In this document: piece by piece, positions 21,291 to 31,495 of the stretch | Layout: every line of letters begins with the position of its first letter | How positions within the stretch are numbered: the first letter of the stretch is position 1 | DNA from: Argyresthia goedartella | Taxonomy: Eukaryota > Arthropoda > Insecta > Lepidoptera > Argyresthiidae | DNA: 64,000 nucleotides | Assembly (NCBI GenBank): GCA_949825045.1 | Contig: OX463824.1 | Location: forward strand, 27,188,001 to 27,252,000 | Direction: 5' to 3' | Position numbers and translations under genes: made by a program | The notes under the pieces: model-generated | Database searches by the model: none | The model's input: the letters and a program-made list of their open reading frames with translations, nothing else | Told to the model about the DNA's origin: nothing

Positions 21291-21826
21291 TAGAATTTGT
21301 AAGTACCCTGTGTAACTCATGTTACTATCTCTACGCTAATAGTCTGATTTAATCCACAAGCTCACTAATAATATATTTTCATAAGGTCGCTGTGTTATTG
21401 TGTGTGTGTGTATATACGTAAAAATAAATATTGAAAAAAAAAATCGTGTCCTCTACCGGATGACGAAGTATTTTCCTATACCTTACAGTGTACTGTAATT
21501 AGGAGTCTATGTCTACTATAAAGACAAATAATAAAAATAATGACAGCATATACAGCCTTGATACTGTGGGTAAGAATTGGACTAACCTTATATCCATCAA
21601 TAGTTATATAAGAGTATTATATTACTTATTACATTAAAATACTCAATCTGTATGGACGCAATAACACACATTATACGTGTCTATTGCCTGTTTGCTAGCG
21701 TGAAGTATGTATGATTAGGGGAGGAATGTTGAGAGAGAGGCCTGAATGATAACTAGTATATCTATTGAGCAGCATAGAGAGATAGCGGATTTTTTCAGCA
21801 AAAATCCTAACCTAAAAAAGGGGGTA
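21291..21826 (+). other. 3' untranslated region with polypurine tract
   Basis: No frame follows pol, so there is no env. AAAAAAGGGGG at 21814-21824, two bases before the 3' LTR, is the polypurine tract. A short (GT)n run lies near 21396. Confidence 0.75.
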
Positions 21827-23125
21827 TGTAACGGTTTACCTTTATTTCTACTAAATTAAAGATCTATACTATATTTAAAAGCCTAACTATATATTTACAA
21901 CTCAAAAATCATCCAATCCACATATTACAACTATAATAAATATAATGTATTTACATACAGACAGAATCGTTTGCGCACATTTGCTATTAGGCAAACTAGT
22001 TACGAATACAATGAGTGACGTCACCGACTCGCGATAAGAACGCGGCCGCGACCAGCGAAGGCGACACGCACGCCACTGACATTTGCATTACGGCGAGGAC
22101 CGCGACAGGTCAACCACTTTAATAACCATGGGATTTATTCCCAAAGATTTTCTAACTATGATGGTGTGACAGATGCTAAGTTTCGGAGTGAACCATCAAT
22201 ACCTATAACCTGTGTTAAAATTAAGTGCCAGTATTTCCCCGAATTGGGTGAGTGTTGTGAATATTTTACTACTTAGATTAAGTTATCATAGATAGTTATA
22301 AATCACTTTACATGTAGAAAATATTAAAAATATAACTAGTTCTCACTGTACATTAGTCTAAATCATGTTATAACATTATCTGCCCATTTGAATCATGCTG
22401 GGACTATCACGCTTCTAAAGGCTTCTAGAAATATCATCTACCCACTTCATAAAAAACTCATGTAATATTAGCTAAATTACATTATTTCTAGCTAATTAAA
22501 TTGTAGTTTCATATACAATCGCAGTATAATGCAACAATAATGCTTTTGGTCATATTGTAATTAGTTTAGTACATTTCTTCATAAGGTTTTGATAGTTTCA
22601 TTTCATATTTTGCTTGATCATGAAACTGTTGATTTTGTTTGTGACTGCCACATCTTTTGATCACCATTAAATGCTTTGGGGTTCACTAATATAGCCAACT
22701 AAAACGCGAGCATATTTATTCAACAATAAATCCCGATGTCGCAGTCACTTACACGAATTTGGACTTTTTGTGAAACGACTATTTTCCGGGAATTCCAGGG
22801 ACCAAGTTTGGGGTTTGATTTGGAGCTCACCAACCTTCACGCGCATGCTCCTGCGCGTATCCGGTAGACCTGCGTTGCAGACCCGAATCCCGGAACCTCG
22901 AACTCCCGCTTCAACATCTACGTGGACTACGTGCCGTTGGACAGTGCAGGGAAGTGACCCCAATTACAAGGACGTTGTTTCACACTAAATGCCAGCCAGA
23001 TATAAACCCGCGACCTAGTCGAGTCTACTTTTCATTTTTAATAAATAATTGTAAATTTCCTTTCGGGTTGTTTAATTTCGACCGGCTTCAATCTACCTAC
23101 ATTTATGCGACGCTAAAACGTCACA
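21827..23125 (+). repeat. 3' LTR of the nested gypsy element
   Basis: 1299 bp, beginning TGTAACGG and ending GTCACA. It has AATAAA at 23040-23045 where the 5' LTR has ATTAAA. Otherwise it is identical to 14965-16263 in my reading. Confidence 0.95.
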
Positions 23126-23770
23126 CTTGTTTAACAACTCAAGTACAATATTGCTGTTTCTTGTTACAGCCTGCATAGTCGCTTTCATTGGCTTGGCCTC
23201 TTCATCAGTCGAATAAATCTTGCTCAATCTTTGTTTTTCATCAAAGGCTTTTAGCCAAGTCGGTCCATGCCACCAAAGTGGATGATCTTGTAGTTGTGTG
23301 GCGTTGAGCCCTCTGCTAGCACAATCTGCGGGGTTTTCGGCAGATTTGACGTACCGCCAACATGACGCGGGTATTACTTGAGTAATCTGTTGAACTCCGT
23401 TGCCAACAAACTGCTTCCAGCGCTGGGGCTGACCTTGAAGCCAGCCTAAGACGGCAATCGAATCTACCCAACCATACATCTTAATACGATGGTTGCTCAA
23501 ACTTTCAAGTACTTTTTCTATCAGTGTGGCCAGCAAATGGGCTCCGCACAACTCCAGTTTTGGCAATGTAATCTCTTTGTTGTGTGGTACTAATCTTTAT
23601 TTTGCAGCGACGAGACTGATTTGATATTGACCATCTATTTTTAATTTACAATAAATTACGCAGGCGTACGCTTTTTGAGATGCGTCACAATACCCGTGTA
23701 ACTCGATATCGCTTGAGGTCTCTGTACCTAACCATGTTAAGGTTATTTATAGCTGCTATGTATGTTTTAT
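23126..23770 (-). pseudogene. BEL RNase H region, with stops and frameshift
   Basis: On the minus strand, a stretch near 23700-23620 reads as the RNase H start (LHGYCDASQKAYACVIY) and carries a TAA, in a different frame from the RT before it. From 23566 an open frame continues with KLELCGAHLLATL, the serine-aspartate motif WVDSIAVLGWL and SAENPADCASRG, all typical of the BEL RNase H/linker. The frame is then cut at 23126 by the inserted gypsy and resumes at 14964. Confidence 0.82.
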
Positions 23771-25222
23771 TTTTATCCATTCTTTGTGAATATCTTCGGG
23801 TATCTTGTCATCCCACTGAAGATTTCTATTCCAGACGGATTGAAAAAGTAATTTAATTTTTGTAGAAATAGGTGTGAGCCAGCCAAGAGGGTCAAATAAT
23901 CGGGCGATTTCCGAAAGCAACTGTCTTTTCGTACAAACTGTATTGTTTTCAGTTGTGGTTTCAATCTTCGATCGAAATTTGAAGACGTCCTGTGTCGAGT
24001 TCCAATTAAGTCCCAATGTTTTCATCGATTCTGGTTGTATGAACTGATATGTGCCCTCCGCACCTTCACCCTTGTTGGTGACTTGTTGCATTAAGGCGGG
24101 ATGATTGGACTTCCATTTTCTTAAATTGAAACCGCCTGCTTTCATTAGTTGAATGAGATCTTCTTGTAATCTTTTGGCTGACGTCACCGAATCTGACCCA
24201 TGTAACAGGTCGTCCATATAGAAACATTCCTCAACTATTTTGGCAGCTTCCGGGTACTTGAATCTTTCATCCCACGCCAATTGCTTCAGTGTCATCATGG
24301 CGAGAAAGGGGGCGGCCTTGGTGCCGTAGGTGACTGTTGTCAGTTGATACTCTCGTAAGAGTTGATGTGGAGAGTCTCGCCATATGATTTTCTGGAGATG
24401 TTGGTGCTCTGGATGTTCCCACAACTGTCGAAACATCTTTTCTATATCCGCCACAAATGCGATTCTGTGTTGTCTCCATTTTAGTATAAGAAACAAAATA
24501 TCTTTTTGTAAATTGGGTCCTTTGTGCATCAGGTCATTCAAACTGATCCCATTTGGAGTTTTTTCGGATCCATTGAATACCACACGAAGAGCCGTTGTAG
24601 TAGATTCTTCTCGTAAGACGCAATGGTGGGGCAAAAAATATTCGAGTTTCTTGTCGTCACGTGCCCGCTTCATATGTCCAAGCGATAGGTATTCGTCCAC
24701 AAATTCTTTGTAAAGCGAAGCAATAATTTTATGCTTCGAAAATTTCCGTTCGAGTTGTAAAAATTGCGCAATGGCTTTGTTTTTCGACTGCCCTAGATTT
24801 GATTTGGCAGTGGACTTAAGGGGAAGTAACACTTGGTATCGGCCGTCGCTCAACCTTGTTGTTGTAGACTTATAGAAATTGATGCAATCTTCCTCCTCCG
24901 TCGAGTGTCTTGATGCTCCTTGAATGTCCTCTATTTGCCAAAATCGTTGTATGTCCTCTATATTATTTAGCACAACGTTACAATGCAAACTTTGAATACT
25001 TCCAAACAGTATCCACCCAAGACTTGTTTCTTGGGCTAACGGTGACGAATCTTGTTTTCGTACTCCGCTAAGGATAATGTTAGCGTATACTTCAGCGCCC
25101 AAGAGTATGTCAATGGGGTTGCTTAAGCAAAACTGCGGATCGGCTAATTCTATTTCTTCCAGGAACGCCCATGATGGTTTACTGATTGTATTGTTGGGAA
25201 GGTTTCTTGTTAAACTTTTCAA
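23756..25222 (-). CDS. pol: BEL/Pao reverse transcriptase
   Basis: The 488-residue open part of pol. The N-terminal part (SKPSWAFLEEIELADP, IDILLGAEVYANIILSG, SLGWILFG) is the linker typical of BEL/Pao. RT blocks follow: YFLPHHCVLREES, LRVVFNGSEKTPNG, FVADIEKMFRQLW (first aspartate pair region), TYGTKAAPFLAMMTLKQLA and the catalytic YMDD (near 24215) within ECFYMDDLLHGSDS. It ends at a stop (23756-23758) where the RNase H should continue. It is in the same frame as the protease ORF, separated by one stop at 25259-25261, so it starts in effect as a continuation rather than at its own ATG. Confidence 0.88.
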   Translation of the reverse strand: MKSLTRNLPNNTISKPSWAFLEEIELADPQFCLSNPIDILLGAEVYANIILSGVRKQDSSPLAQETSLGWILFGSIQSLHCNVVLNNIEDIQRFWQIEDIQGASRHSTEEEDCINFYKSTTTRLSDGRYQVLLPLKSTAKSNLGQSKNKAIAQFLQLERKFSKHKIIASLYKEFVDEYLSLGHMKRARDDKKLEYFLPHHCVLREESTTTALRVVFNGSEKTPNGISLNDLMHKGPNLQKDILFLILKWRQHRIAFVADIEKMFRQLWEHPEHQHLQKIIWRDSPHQLLREYQLTTVTYGTKAAPFLAMMTLKQLAWDERFKYPEAAKIVEECFYMDDLLHGSDSVTSAKRLQEDLIQLMKAGGFNLRKWKSNHPALMQQVTNKGEGAEGTYQFIQPESMKTLGLNWNSTQDVFKFRSKIETTTENNTVCTKRQLLSEIARLFDPLGWLTPISTKIKLLFQSVWNRNLQWDDKIPEDIHKEWIKIKHT

Positions 25223-25258
25223 AATTAGCGTTTCTACTTCAAAGGTATAGCTTCCCCT

Positions 25259-25669
25259 TTATGAAGTGTATAATATGGTTATAGCGCCTTTACATGTTGT
25301 GTCGTTAGTGCCGATTCCAGTAATTACGCCTTTGCAACTCTGTCTCTGAATTTTCAGAAGTTGTGTAGCTCTCTCGCTTATCAACGTCACTTGTGAGCCT
25401 TGATCTATGAGCGCGCGCAAAGTATGTTGAACTCCGTTGCTAGCTTGTACTTTGATCAACGCTGTCGCTAGCAAAACTTCGTTTGCTGACGCTTTCTGAG
25501 TTGTTTCGCATGACTGTTGCGCAACATGCGTATTACCGCTGGTTTTAGTCCACTGTTGGGTCCCGAGCGGCATATTTCTTTGGGCTTGATTGTTGAAATA
25601 TTCGTGTAGAATGGTATTATGATAGCCATTACATTCACGCCAGCGCTTTGTTGATAAACAATCTTTCCC
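25259..25669 (-). pseudogene. BEL gag end and aspartic protease
   Basis: From about 25669 the minus strand resumes the gag zinc-knuckle region cut by the LINE (HKGKDC), then the linker with NGYHNTILHEY. The protease follows: LRALIDQGSQVTLIS (near 25395-25440), where the active-site motif is DQGS rather than the D-S/T-G of most retropepsins, as is usual for several BEL elements. A stop at 25259-25261 precedes the RT frame. Confidence 0.82.
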
Positions 25670-25913
25670 TTTATGTCAAATCAAATCAAATCAAAAATCT
25701 TTTATTTCCATAGGATGTTGTTACATCACTTAGATCCGTCATTACATTTTTTTGGGTGAGTTCACTAACACAATGGCGGAATCTGTGGAGAAGAGCTCAC
25801 CGAAGAAACTCCACAGTCGTCGCATCTTTTGCGTTTCCTTTTTTAGATAAAATATTGTCAAATTACAAAATGAATGCTAATTATATATCGAAACAGTCTG
25901 TTACTCAAACAAT

Positions 25914-27560
25914 CTATTCCCATGGACATCTGTCCTCTAAGTAATCAGATATCCTATAGTAACCTTTTTTATACAATTTCTGTTTTATTATTATTTTAAA
26001 CTTGTCTAAAGGTAAGTTTTTAATATCAGTAGGGACCTTATTGTAATGGCGTATACAATTGCCTTTAAAAGAATTACTAATTTTATGTAGTCGGCTTACA
26101 TAAGCAACCAACTTGTCTTTATTTCTAGTATTAAAATTGTGTATATCACTGTACTTCTGAAAATTAGTTATATTTCTTTTTACATACACAAGATTGTCAT
26201 AGATATATTGAGACACAAATGTCAGAATATTGATTTCTTTAAACTTTTCCCTCAGTGACACTCTAGGCCCTAATCTATAAATTGCAGTATATTTATTCTG
26301 CAGAAACAGCCCGTTTCTGCAGAATAAATATACTATTAGCATTCGCAGCGTGACCCCATAATAAAATACCATAGGTCATTAGACTATGAAAGTAACTAAA
26401 GTAGACTAGTCTAGCGGTGTCTACGTCGGTAAGAGCTCTAATTTTTTTAACTGCGAACTCTGCCGAACTCAGTCTGTTCGACAATTTATTTATATGAGGA
26501 TCCCATTGTAGTTTGGCGTCTAAAGTAATGCCCAAAAAGACAGTCGACTGCACAAGGTCCAATCTCTGTCCTTTTCACATTGGGTAACACGAATTTAATA
26601 CATTTAGTTTTCTTTTCATTAAGTAATAAATTGTTAACAGTAAACCAGTTCACTATACTAGAGATAGCATTGTTTACCTCGTCATAATTGGATTGCTGTC
26701 TTTTAACTTTAAATATCAAAGAAGTATCATCGGCAAACAATACTAACCCAAGTTTTGCTTTAACAAGGTAAGGTAAATCATTAATATATACTAAAAACAA
26801 GAAAGGACCAAGAATTGAACCTTGCGGTACGCCCATACTTATTGAAGACCCAGGTGATCTTTTCCCATTAACATCGACCATCTGAACCCTATCTGTTAGA
26901 TATGACTCCAGAAGGCCAAGTGCCTGATCTTTTACACCATAATGGCGTAACTTCCTGACAAGAGTGTCATGATGGACGCAATCAAAAGCCTTGGATAGAT
27001 CGCAGAAGACACCTATTGCATCCATTGCGTCTTCCCAGGCATCAAAAATATTGTCGATTAGTTCAACACCAGCATCGGCTGTTGAACGACCCTTTGTGAA
27101 ACCAAACTGAGCAATATGAATTAAATTATTGAGATAAAAATGACTTTGCAATTGATTAAGTATGAGTTTTTCAAATATTTTGCTAAGCGTTGGTAGTATC
27201 GATATGGGTCTAAAATTGGTGGGGTCTGATGTACTACCAGCTTTGAATAAAGGTATAACTTTACTTAGTTTCATCAAGTCAGGAAACACACCATTATCTA
27301 TACATTGATTAAATATACAACAAAGGTGAGGTGCAATACAATCTACAATGGAACTAATAATTTTTACTGATAGACCATGGGCGTCAGCTGTCTTTTTCAT
27401 TTCCAAGGATTTAAACGCTTTTACAATGTCTTCATTATTTACGTGCCTAAATTTAAAATCTGTTTTACAATCCTCAAAGTTTTGTTTAAGTATAGATTCA
27501 GCAGCAGCGGGAGATGAATTTAAAGACTTGGTTGTTGAAACTGGAATGTCCATAAAGAAA
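25914..27560 (-). pseudogene. LINE reverse transcriptase (CR1/Jockey-like, family B)
   Basis: The frame from 27553 shows FKAGSTSDPTNFRPIS, FGFTKGRSTADAG, FCDLSKAFDCVHHDTL, GVPQGSILGPFLFL and the catalytic LFADD (near 26730). After a frameshift near 26560 the thumb region FLGITLDAKLQWDPHINKL continues (to 26293). A perfect hairpin at 26286-26334 disrupts the frame, and the last part (YRLGPRVSLREKFKEINIL...) runs to 25914. It is related to but distinct from the family at 1746-2430 and 61890-63655. Confidence 0.88.
26286..26334. repeat. Perfect hairpin, 22-bp arms, 5-nt loop, within LINE
   Basis: 26286-26307 is the exact reverse complement of 26313-26334, with AGCCC between. Homologous LINE copies have only the arm that encodes IFILQKRA, so the other arm is an inverted local copy. 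Confidence 0.95.
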
Positions 27561-27567
27561 TTTATGT

Positions 27568-29117
27568 GTGTTTATATAATTTATATATGAATAGAGACAG
27601 TTACTACAAATGTTAAACTTCGTAATTGTTTTCTTTTGCGTCGCAGGATCCATTCCTCTGAACTGTGGGCAATAATAGACCCCGTGATCTTGAGCGCAAA
27701 CCGGACATTTTACCTGATTTCTTGATTGATTATTCGAAGTAGCCTTGTTGCTTGAGTAGTACTGTTTGAAACGGGATCCGTTGTTGGGGGTCGATGATGC
27801 AGAAGGTTGATTGTTATACGACTTTTGAGTTGCATTTTCCTGTTTTCGCCTTGATGCTTCTAATGCAGTAAATTTTAATTCCAGATATTTCAGAAATTCA
27901 TCCAATCGTGGTATCCCTCTCGGTTCTTTTAGTGTAGACATGTAGTCATTGTGTGTTTCCGAGTCCAGTTTTGATGATAACAGATGTATAATGATAGGAT
28001 CCCATGTATTAATGTTGATACCCAAATTTTTTATGCCATTCAGACATTCTACCGTTACGTCATGCATTCTCTTGAGGTGACCCAATGTGCTTTGTTGCAG
28101 AACGGGGAGGGACATCATAGTATTCATATGGGTCGTGAATATTAGCTTCTTGTTATTGTATCGATGGTTGATGATTTCCCAGCAGGTGACGTAATTTTCG
28201 GAGCTTATCTGTAGGTGCTGGATGAGGCGTTCAGGTTCTCCCTTAATTTTGCTTTTTAGAAACTGCATCTTCTGCGCACTTGATAGGCAGGGATTGTTGT
28301 AAATGGCCTCCGTGAAAAGATCTTTAAAGGATGTCCACTGTTGATAGTTGCCAAGGAAAACAGGAATGTCCAGTTTTGGCGTGAAATTTTCACGGTGAGC
28401 CACTGACCGCAGCTTGTTATTGATCTCTCTTTTTATATCACAGTAGCTCTTCTCGTACTTGGTGAAGGTCTGCTCATAATATTCATTTTCTTCCCCATGG
28501 AGCTCGCTATCGATGTCCCAATGAAGTTTATCAATAGTTGTCCACCGTGCTTCTAAGTTCTTGAGTAGGTCGTCGAATTCCCAATTTTCCTTTACTTCTG
28601 ATAAGTGGATGCTTGACAGCGTGCGGGAGAAGGCTTTGAAGTTACTTGTTTGCCGACGGAACATTTCCTCTAACTTGCTGGGAGTATTTTGGGCAGATTC
28701 GGCGTGTAGATGGTTCTGCCTAGGATGTTGCTGACTTGATTCAGCGCTTGACTTATCTTCACCCGCCACTTCAACCGTCCTAGGAATTACTAGTGGCGTA
28801 GACGGTTTTAGGGAAAACGCGGGGCTCTTGACGATCGACTCCCTTATTTCTTGGTAAAAGGATTGGGAACACTCGTATTGATTAACAGTAAAGTAGTCGA
28901 TATCTTGATTTTCAGCCAACATTAACTGCTCATGATTCCGTTGAAACTCAGCCCAATACTTATCTAAAGTCTCCTCCTCCTCCACCCTCCTTTTGATGTA
29001 ATCAGCTGTCTTACGAGTTTGGCCATCTTTCTTGTAATTTGACCACAGCTGATTTATTCCGTCAATAATTTGCTGCTGATTTTGCAACAGGTAGACGAAT
29101 TCTTGGCTTGTCTCCAT
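27568..29117 (-). pseudogene. gag: BEL Gag, interrupted at its zinc knuckle
   Basis: The frame starts with an ATG at 29117 (METSQEF) and is open for more than 500 residues. The N-terminal third is charged and helical, with a KRRVEEEETLDKYWAEFQRNH segment typical of BEL gag. The central domain has LDIPVFLGNYQQWTSFKDLF (about residue 250), a hallmark of BEL/Pao gag (PxFxGdyxxWxxF). The C-terminus has a first knuckle CPVCAQDHGVYYC (CX2CX3HX4C) and the start of a second (CSNC), after which the LINE is inserted. The last residues of the open frame belong to the LINE. Confidence 0.88.
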
Positions 29118-29511
29118 TATGGCTCAGTCTAGCAAGATATAAGTATAAAATCACTTGTTTGATAATTCCTTGATGAATTTCTTGATAAAATCACTTGTTT
29201 GATAGTTCCTGTTCCCTTGATGAAATTGAGTTCCTTGTCATTAGCTTTTTACGGGTTTCTTGATAAACCTTGTTACTTGATTAACTTGTAGAGCTTGATC
29301 TCTTGTTAAACTTGGGAGAGCTTGTTCTCTTGATAAAATCCTTCTTATGGCTTGAATCCTTGATCGCTTGGTCGTGCGTGTCTAATGCTTTGGTATTCCT
29401 CACGTATAACCTTTTGCGCCTTCTCAACTCTACCGGGGATTTCCGCTGGTGGCAGGCCAGCAGAGTCGATTCGCAGTCGCACGATTAAAACACAAATTTA
29501 CACTAAACACA
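29118..29511 (-). other. BEL leader
   Basis: Between gag ATG and PBS. Several near-repeats of CTTGATNAA occur on the plus strand (for example 29150-29345: TTCCTTGATGAA, TTTCTTGATAAA, TCTCTTGATAAA). No coding frame. Confidence 0.55.
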
Positions 29512-29526
29512 GGTTTCGAAGGACCA
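29512..29526 (-). other. BEL primer binding site
   Basis: On the minus strand TGGTCCTTCGAAACC begins five bases after the 5' LTR. It resembles the TGGTCCTTCGAG-type PBS known in BEL elements. Confidence 0.75.
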
Positions 29527-29531
29527 CTTAA

Positions 29532-29765
29532 TGTACGAGCCCTTGCTGGCGGTACCTTAAACTTGATTCTGATGATGATTGGTGGAACAGGAAAGAAGAG
29601 TGATAACTTGATAAATCACTTTATTTGTAATGATTACAATTGGTGCGCACTTATTGATAGACGAATGTGAACTGATCGATAATTCTAACTTACAAAATCA
29701 TGAAAACAGCAATTTACATTAAAGCTGACGTTAAAATATCTGACGATGCACGATGGAATCGTACA
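29532..29765 (-). repeat. 5' LTR of the BEL/Pao element
   Basis: 234 bp, matching 11211-11445. It is followed on the plus strand by CATAT (29766-29770), the target duplication. Confidence 0.93.
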
Positions 29766-29770
29766 CATAT

Positions 29771-30790
29771 TTTGTCTTGAATAGTGGGTGGCATCTGTGC
29801 TGTATTTGCTTCGTCCTTGCAACCGAGCTAAAGATAGATCTTCGCGATTCTGGAGGGGCTATTTTGGCCAGCTGCTAGAGTTTATCTGTTGGTGTTGGCT
29901 TCAGAAAACCCGTTATTAAACTGACTAGTTCAGAGCTACGTCGACCAGCTTTATGTGTGTTAATCATTCCCACACAGGCCAGGCGTATTCGGCCGCAGAT
30001 TAACACAGTGCTAGGACCTTTGTGAGCAGAATAGTTGGTTTGGCATCCTAGGACATACCGATCAGCCTCTTTAGCAGGTTGTCGGGAGTGAAAACCTTTT
30101 GCTGGGTGTTCGTACAATGCTGCTTTATTATCAGGTTTTGATCCAGTTATGTGTTTTGCCATGTGATGTTCAGTTATATTTTGGAGTCTTTATTACGGAG
30201 GTGGCATGCGCAAATTTCAGTTTTCCTCGGGTTTGGACCGTTCACCGTATGGCAGTCGCCAAGCTGATTCAGGGATGACAATACCGTTTTCTCTAGGTTC
30301 TTAAACCACCAGTACTAGATCATCCACATATAGGAAGCTTGTAGTATCCTGTGACCTGACGGCCAACCGCCCAAGCCCCGTCGGCTTGATCCCGATACCG
30401 ACGCTTGAATTGACTTGCCGTTTTGTCATAATGATAGAGTTCATTCTTGCACGAAGCTGTCAAAATGAAGCCGTCACTGATGCCATCGGCGCTTGAGTGG
30501 GCCTACCGCGCAAGCGCCGATGGCATCAGGGCTGGTCATGTGTGTAGATGTTGAACAGACTTGGCGCCAGGACACTACCTTGAGGCAGTCCGTTACGCTG
30601 ATTCCTCTTACGGCTCTTCTAGTTTTGTAGGCTGACCTGGAATCGTCGCATATTCATCAGTTGCCCTAGAAGCTGGCCAAAGTCTTTGTCAGCTGTGATC
30701 ACATACAAATGTTTCATCAGTTCCATTCCCATACTCATGCCATTCAGCTCAAGTAAGGCTTTTGCGATGTATTATTTTTAATATCGCAGC
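29771..30790 (-). pseudogene. LINE RT and C-terminal region, decayed
   Basis: Minus-strand pieces: NGLPQGSVLAPSLFN near 30600-30560, the catalytic YVDD within SFLYVDDLVLVV near 30330-30310, a KTEICAC-like block near 30200, and from 30162 an open frame ending ITGFLKPTPTDKL (about 29890), with APPESRRS and HPLF further on to 29775. These match the RT palm, thumb and tail of a widespread arthropod LINE type (ITGCLRPTP-type tail); the clade is not assigned. Extra sequence of about 150 bp separates the PQGS and YVDD blocks. The protein is non-functional. Confidence 0.75.
30478..30528. repeat. Perfect hairpin, 18-bp arms, in the extra RT sequence
   Basis: 30478-30495 (TGATGCCATCGGCGCTTG) is the exact complement of 30511-30528, with a 15-nt loop. 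It lies in the sequence that separates the two RT blocks. Confidence 0.92.
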
Positions 30791-31305
30791 TCCGAGTGAT
30801 ACATTGTTGTTGAGGCTAACTAGACTCGCACGGGGTTTGTGCTTGAAATTGTAAGATAAGCGTATTAAGCCTTCACATATGCAGCGACATCTGTGGGGTT
30901 CATATTATGAGGGGCCAAGTACTAAGTGATGAGCGTTTTAAGCCAATTTAAGTTGTAACTGGAGATGACGTATCATTTGATTGTGTGAGAAAGATAGCGT
31001 GCGTAGTTACCTAGCGAATGAGCGAGACGACGGTAGGTAGTGATGGTCATAGGAGAAAGAAGAAGACGCGGTTAAAGGACGTACCGCACACCTCCCGCAC
31101 ACCTGCAAAGGTACAATACAAGAAATAAATTAAATTGTTTAAGTTACAATTTCTGGCGAATTTCGGCTAAATTTCTGACTTGATTATTCCTTTTGACTTT
31201 TTTTTGTCACGATGACTCTGGCAGTGCAGTTGGATAAAACCTACATTAACAAGGCAGTTCGTAACTTTCCAAATTTTATAATTTTATTACATAAGTCGTC
31301 ACATC
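30791..31305. other. No feature recognised
   Basis: No coding frame, tail or inverted repeat that I can support. Confidence 0.5.
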
Positions 31306-31410
31306 GTGCTCCGTGAGCTCTGTGGTCTTATGGGTTTCACGCTTGCTGCTCACGCAGGAGGTGCGGGTTCGAACCTCTGTGCTGACCATGTACCAATGAG
31401 ATAAGCAATT
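31306..31410 (+). repeat. tRNA-like SINE head (family 3)
   Basis: GTGAGCTCTGTGGTC...GGTTCGAACCTCTGTGCTGACCA has a clear pol III B box (GGTTCGAACC, near 31370). Similar heads occur at 33042-33125 and 42487-42562. The tail is not defined. Confidence 0.6.
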
Positions 31411-31473
31411 TATTCATAATTCTTTATTGCACACATAAAAAATAAAAAACTTTACGTTAAGGATTCACCTCCC

Positions 31474-31495
31474 ATGGCATTTCTAGAAATGCCAT
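31474..31495. repeat. Perfect 22-bp palindrome
   Basis: ATGGCATTTC/TAGAAATGCCAT with no loop. It lies in an AT-rich non-coding stretch next to GATTCACCTCCC. Confidence 0.9.

Larger units (their letters stand above)
14965..23125 (+). mobile_element. Complete Ty3/gypsy element with 1299-bp LTRs, nested in BEL integrase
   Basis: Two 1299-bp LTRs flank gag and pol on the plus strand. CTTG occurs immediately outside each end (14961-14964, 23126-23129; ACTTG if one terminal base is shared), and the interrupted BEL frame resumes across it. Long LTRs and a tRNA-Lys-type PBS suggest Osvaldo-like relatives; this is a tentative placement. I found one difference between the LTRs, so the insertion is very recent, yet pol contains a stop and a frameshift. 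No env frame follows pol. Confidence 0.95.
25677..27560 (-). mobile_element. 5'-truncated LINE (family B) inserted in BEL gag
   Basis: The 3' end lies at 25677 with a (TTTGA)n-type tail (plus strand TCAAATCAAATCAAATC). TTTATGT is found at 25670-25676 and 27561-27567 as a candidate target duplication. The BEL gag zinc knuckle is open on both sides of the insert. The element starts inside the RT N-terminal region and so lacks its endonuclease, as expected for 5' truncation. Confidence 0.9.
11211..29765 (-). mobile_element. BEL/Pao LTR retrotransposon with env-like gene, twice invaded
   Basis: LTRs of 235 bp (11211-11445) and 234 bp (29532-29765) differ by one indel and one substitution that I could see. 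The 5-bp target duplication CATAT lies at 11206-11210 and 29766-29770. Gag, protease, RT, RNase H, integrase and an env-like frame lie between them on the minus strand in BEL/Pao order. Removing the gypsy insertion (14965-23125) and the LINE (25677-27560) leaves about 8.5 kb, a plausible element length. Confidence 0.93.
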
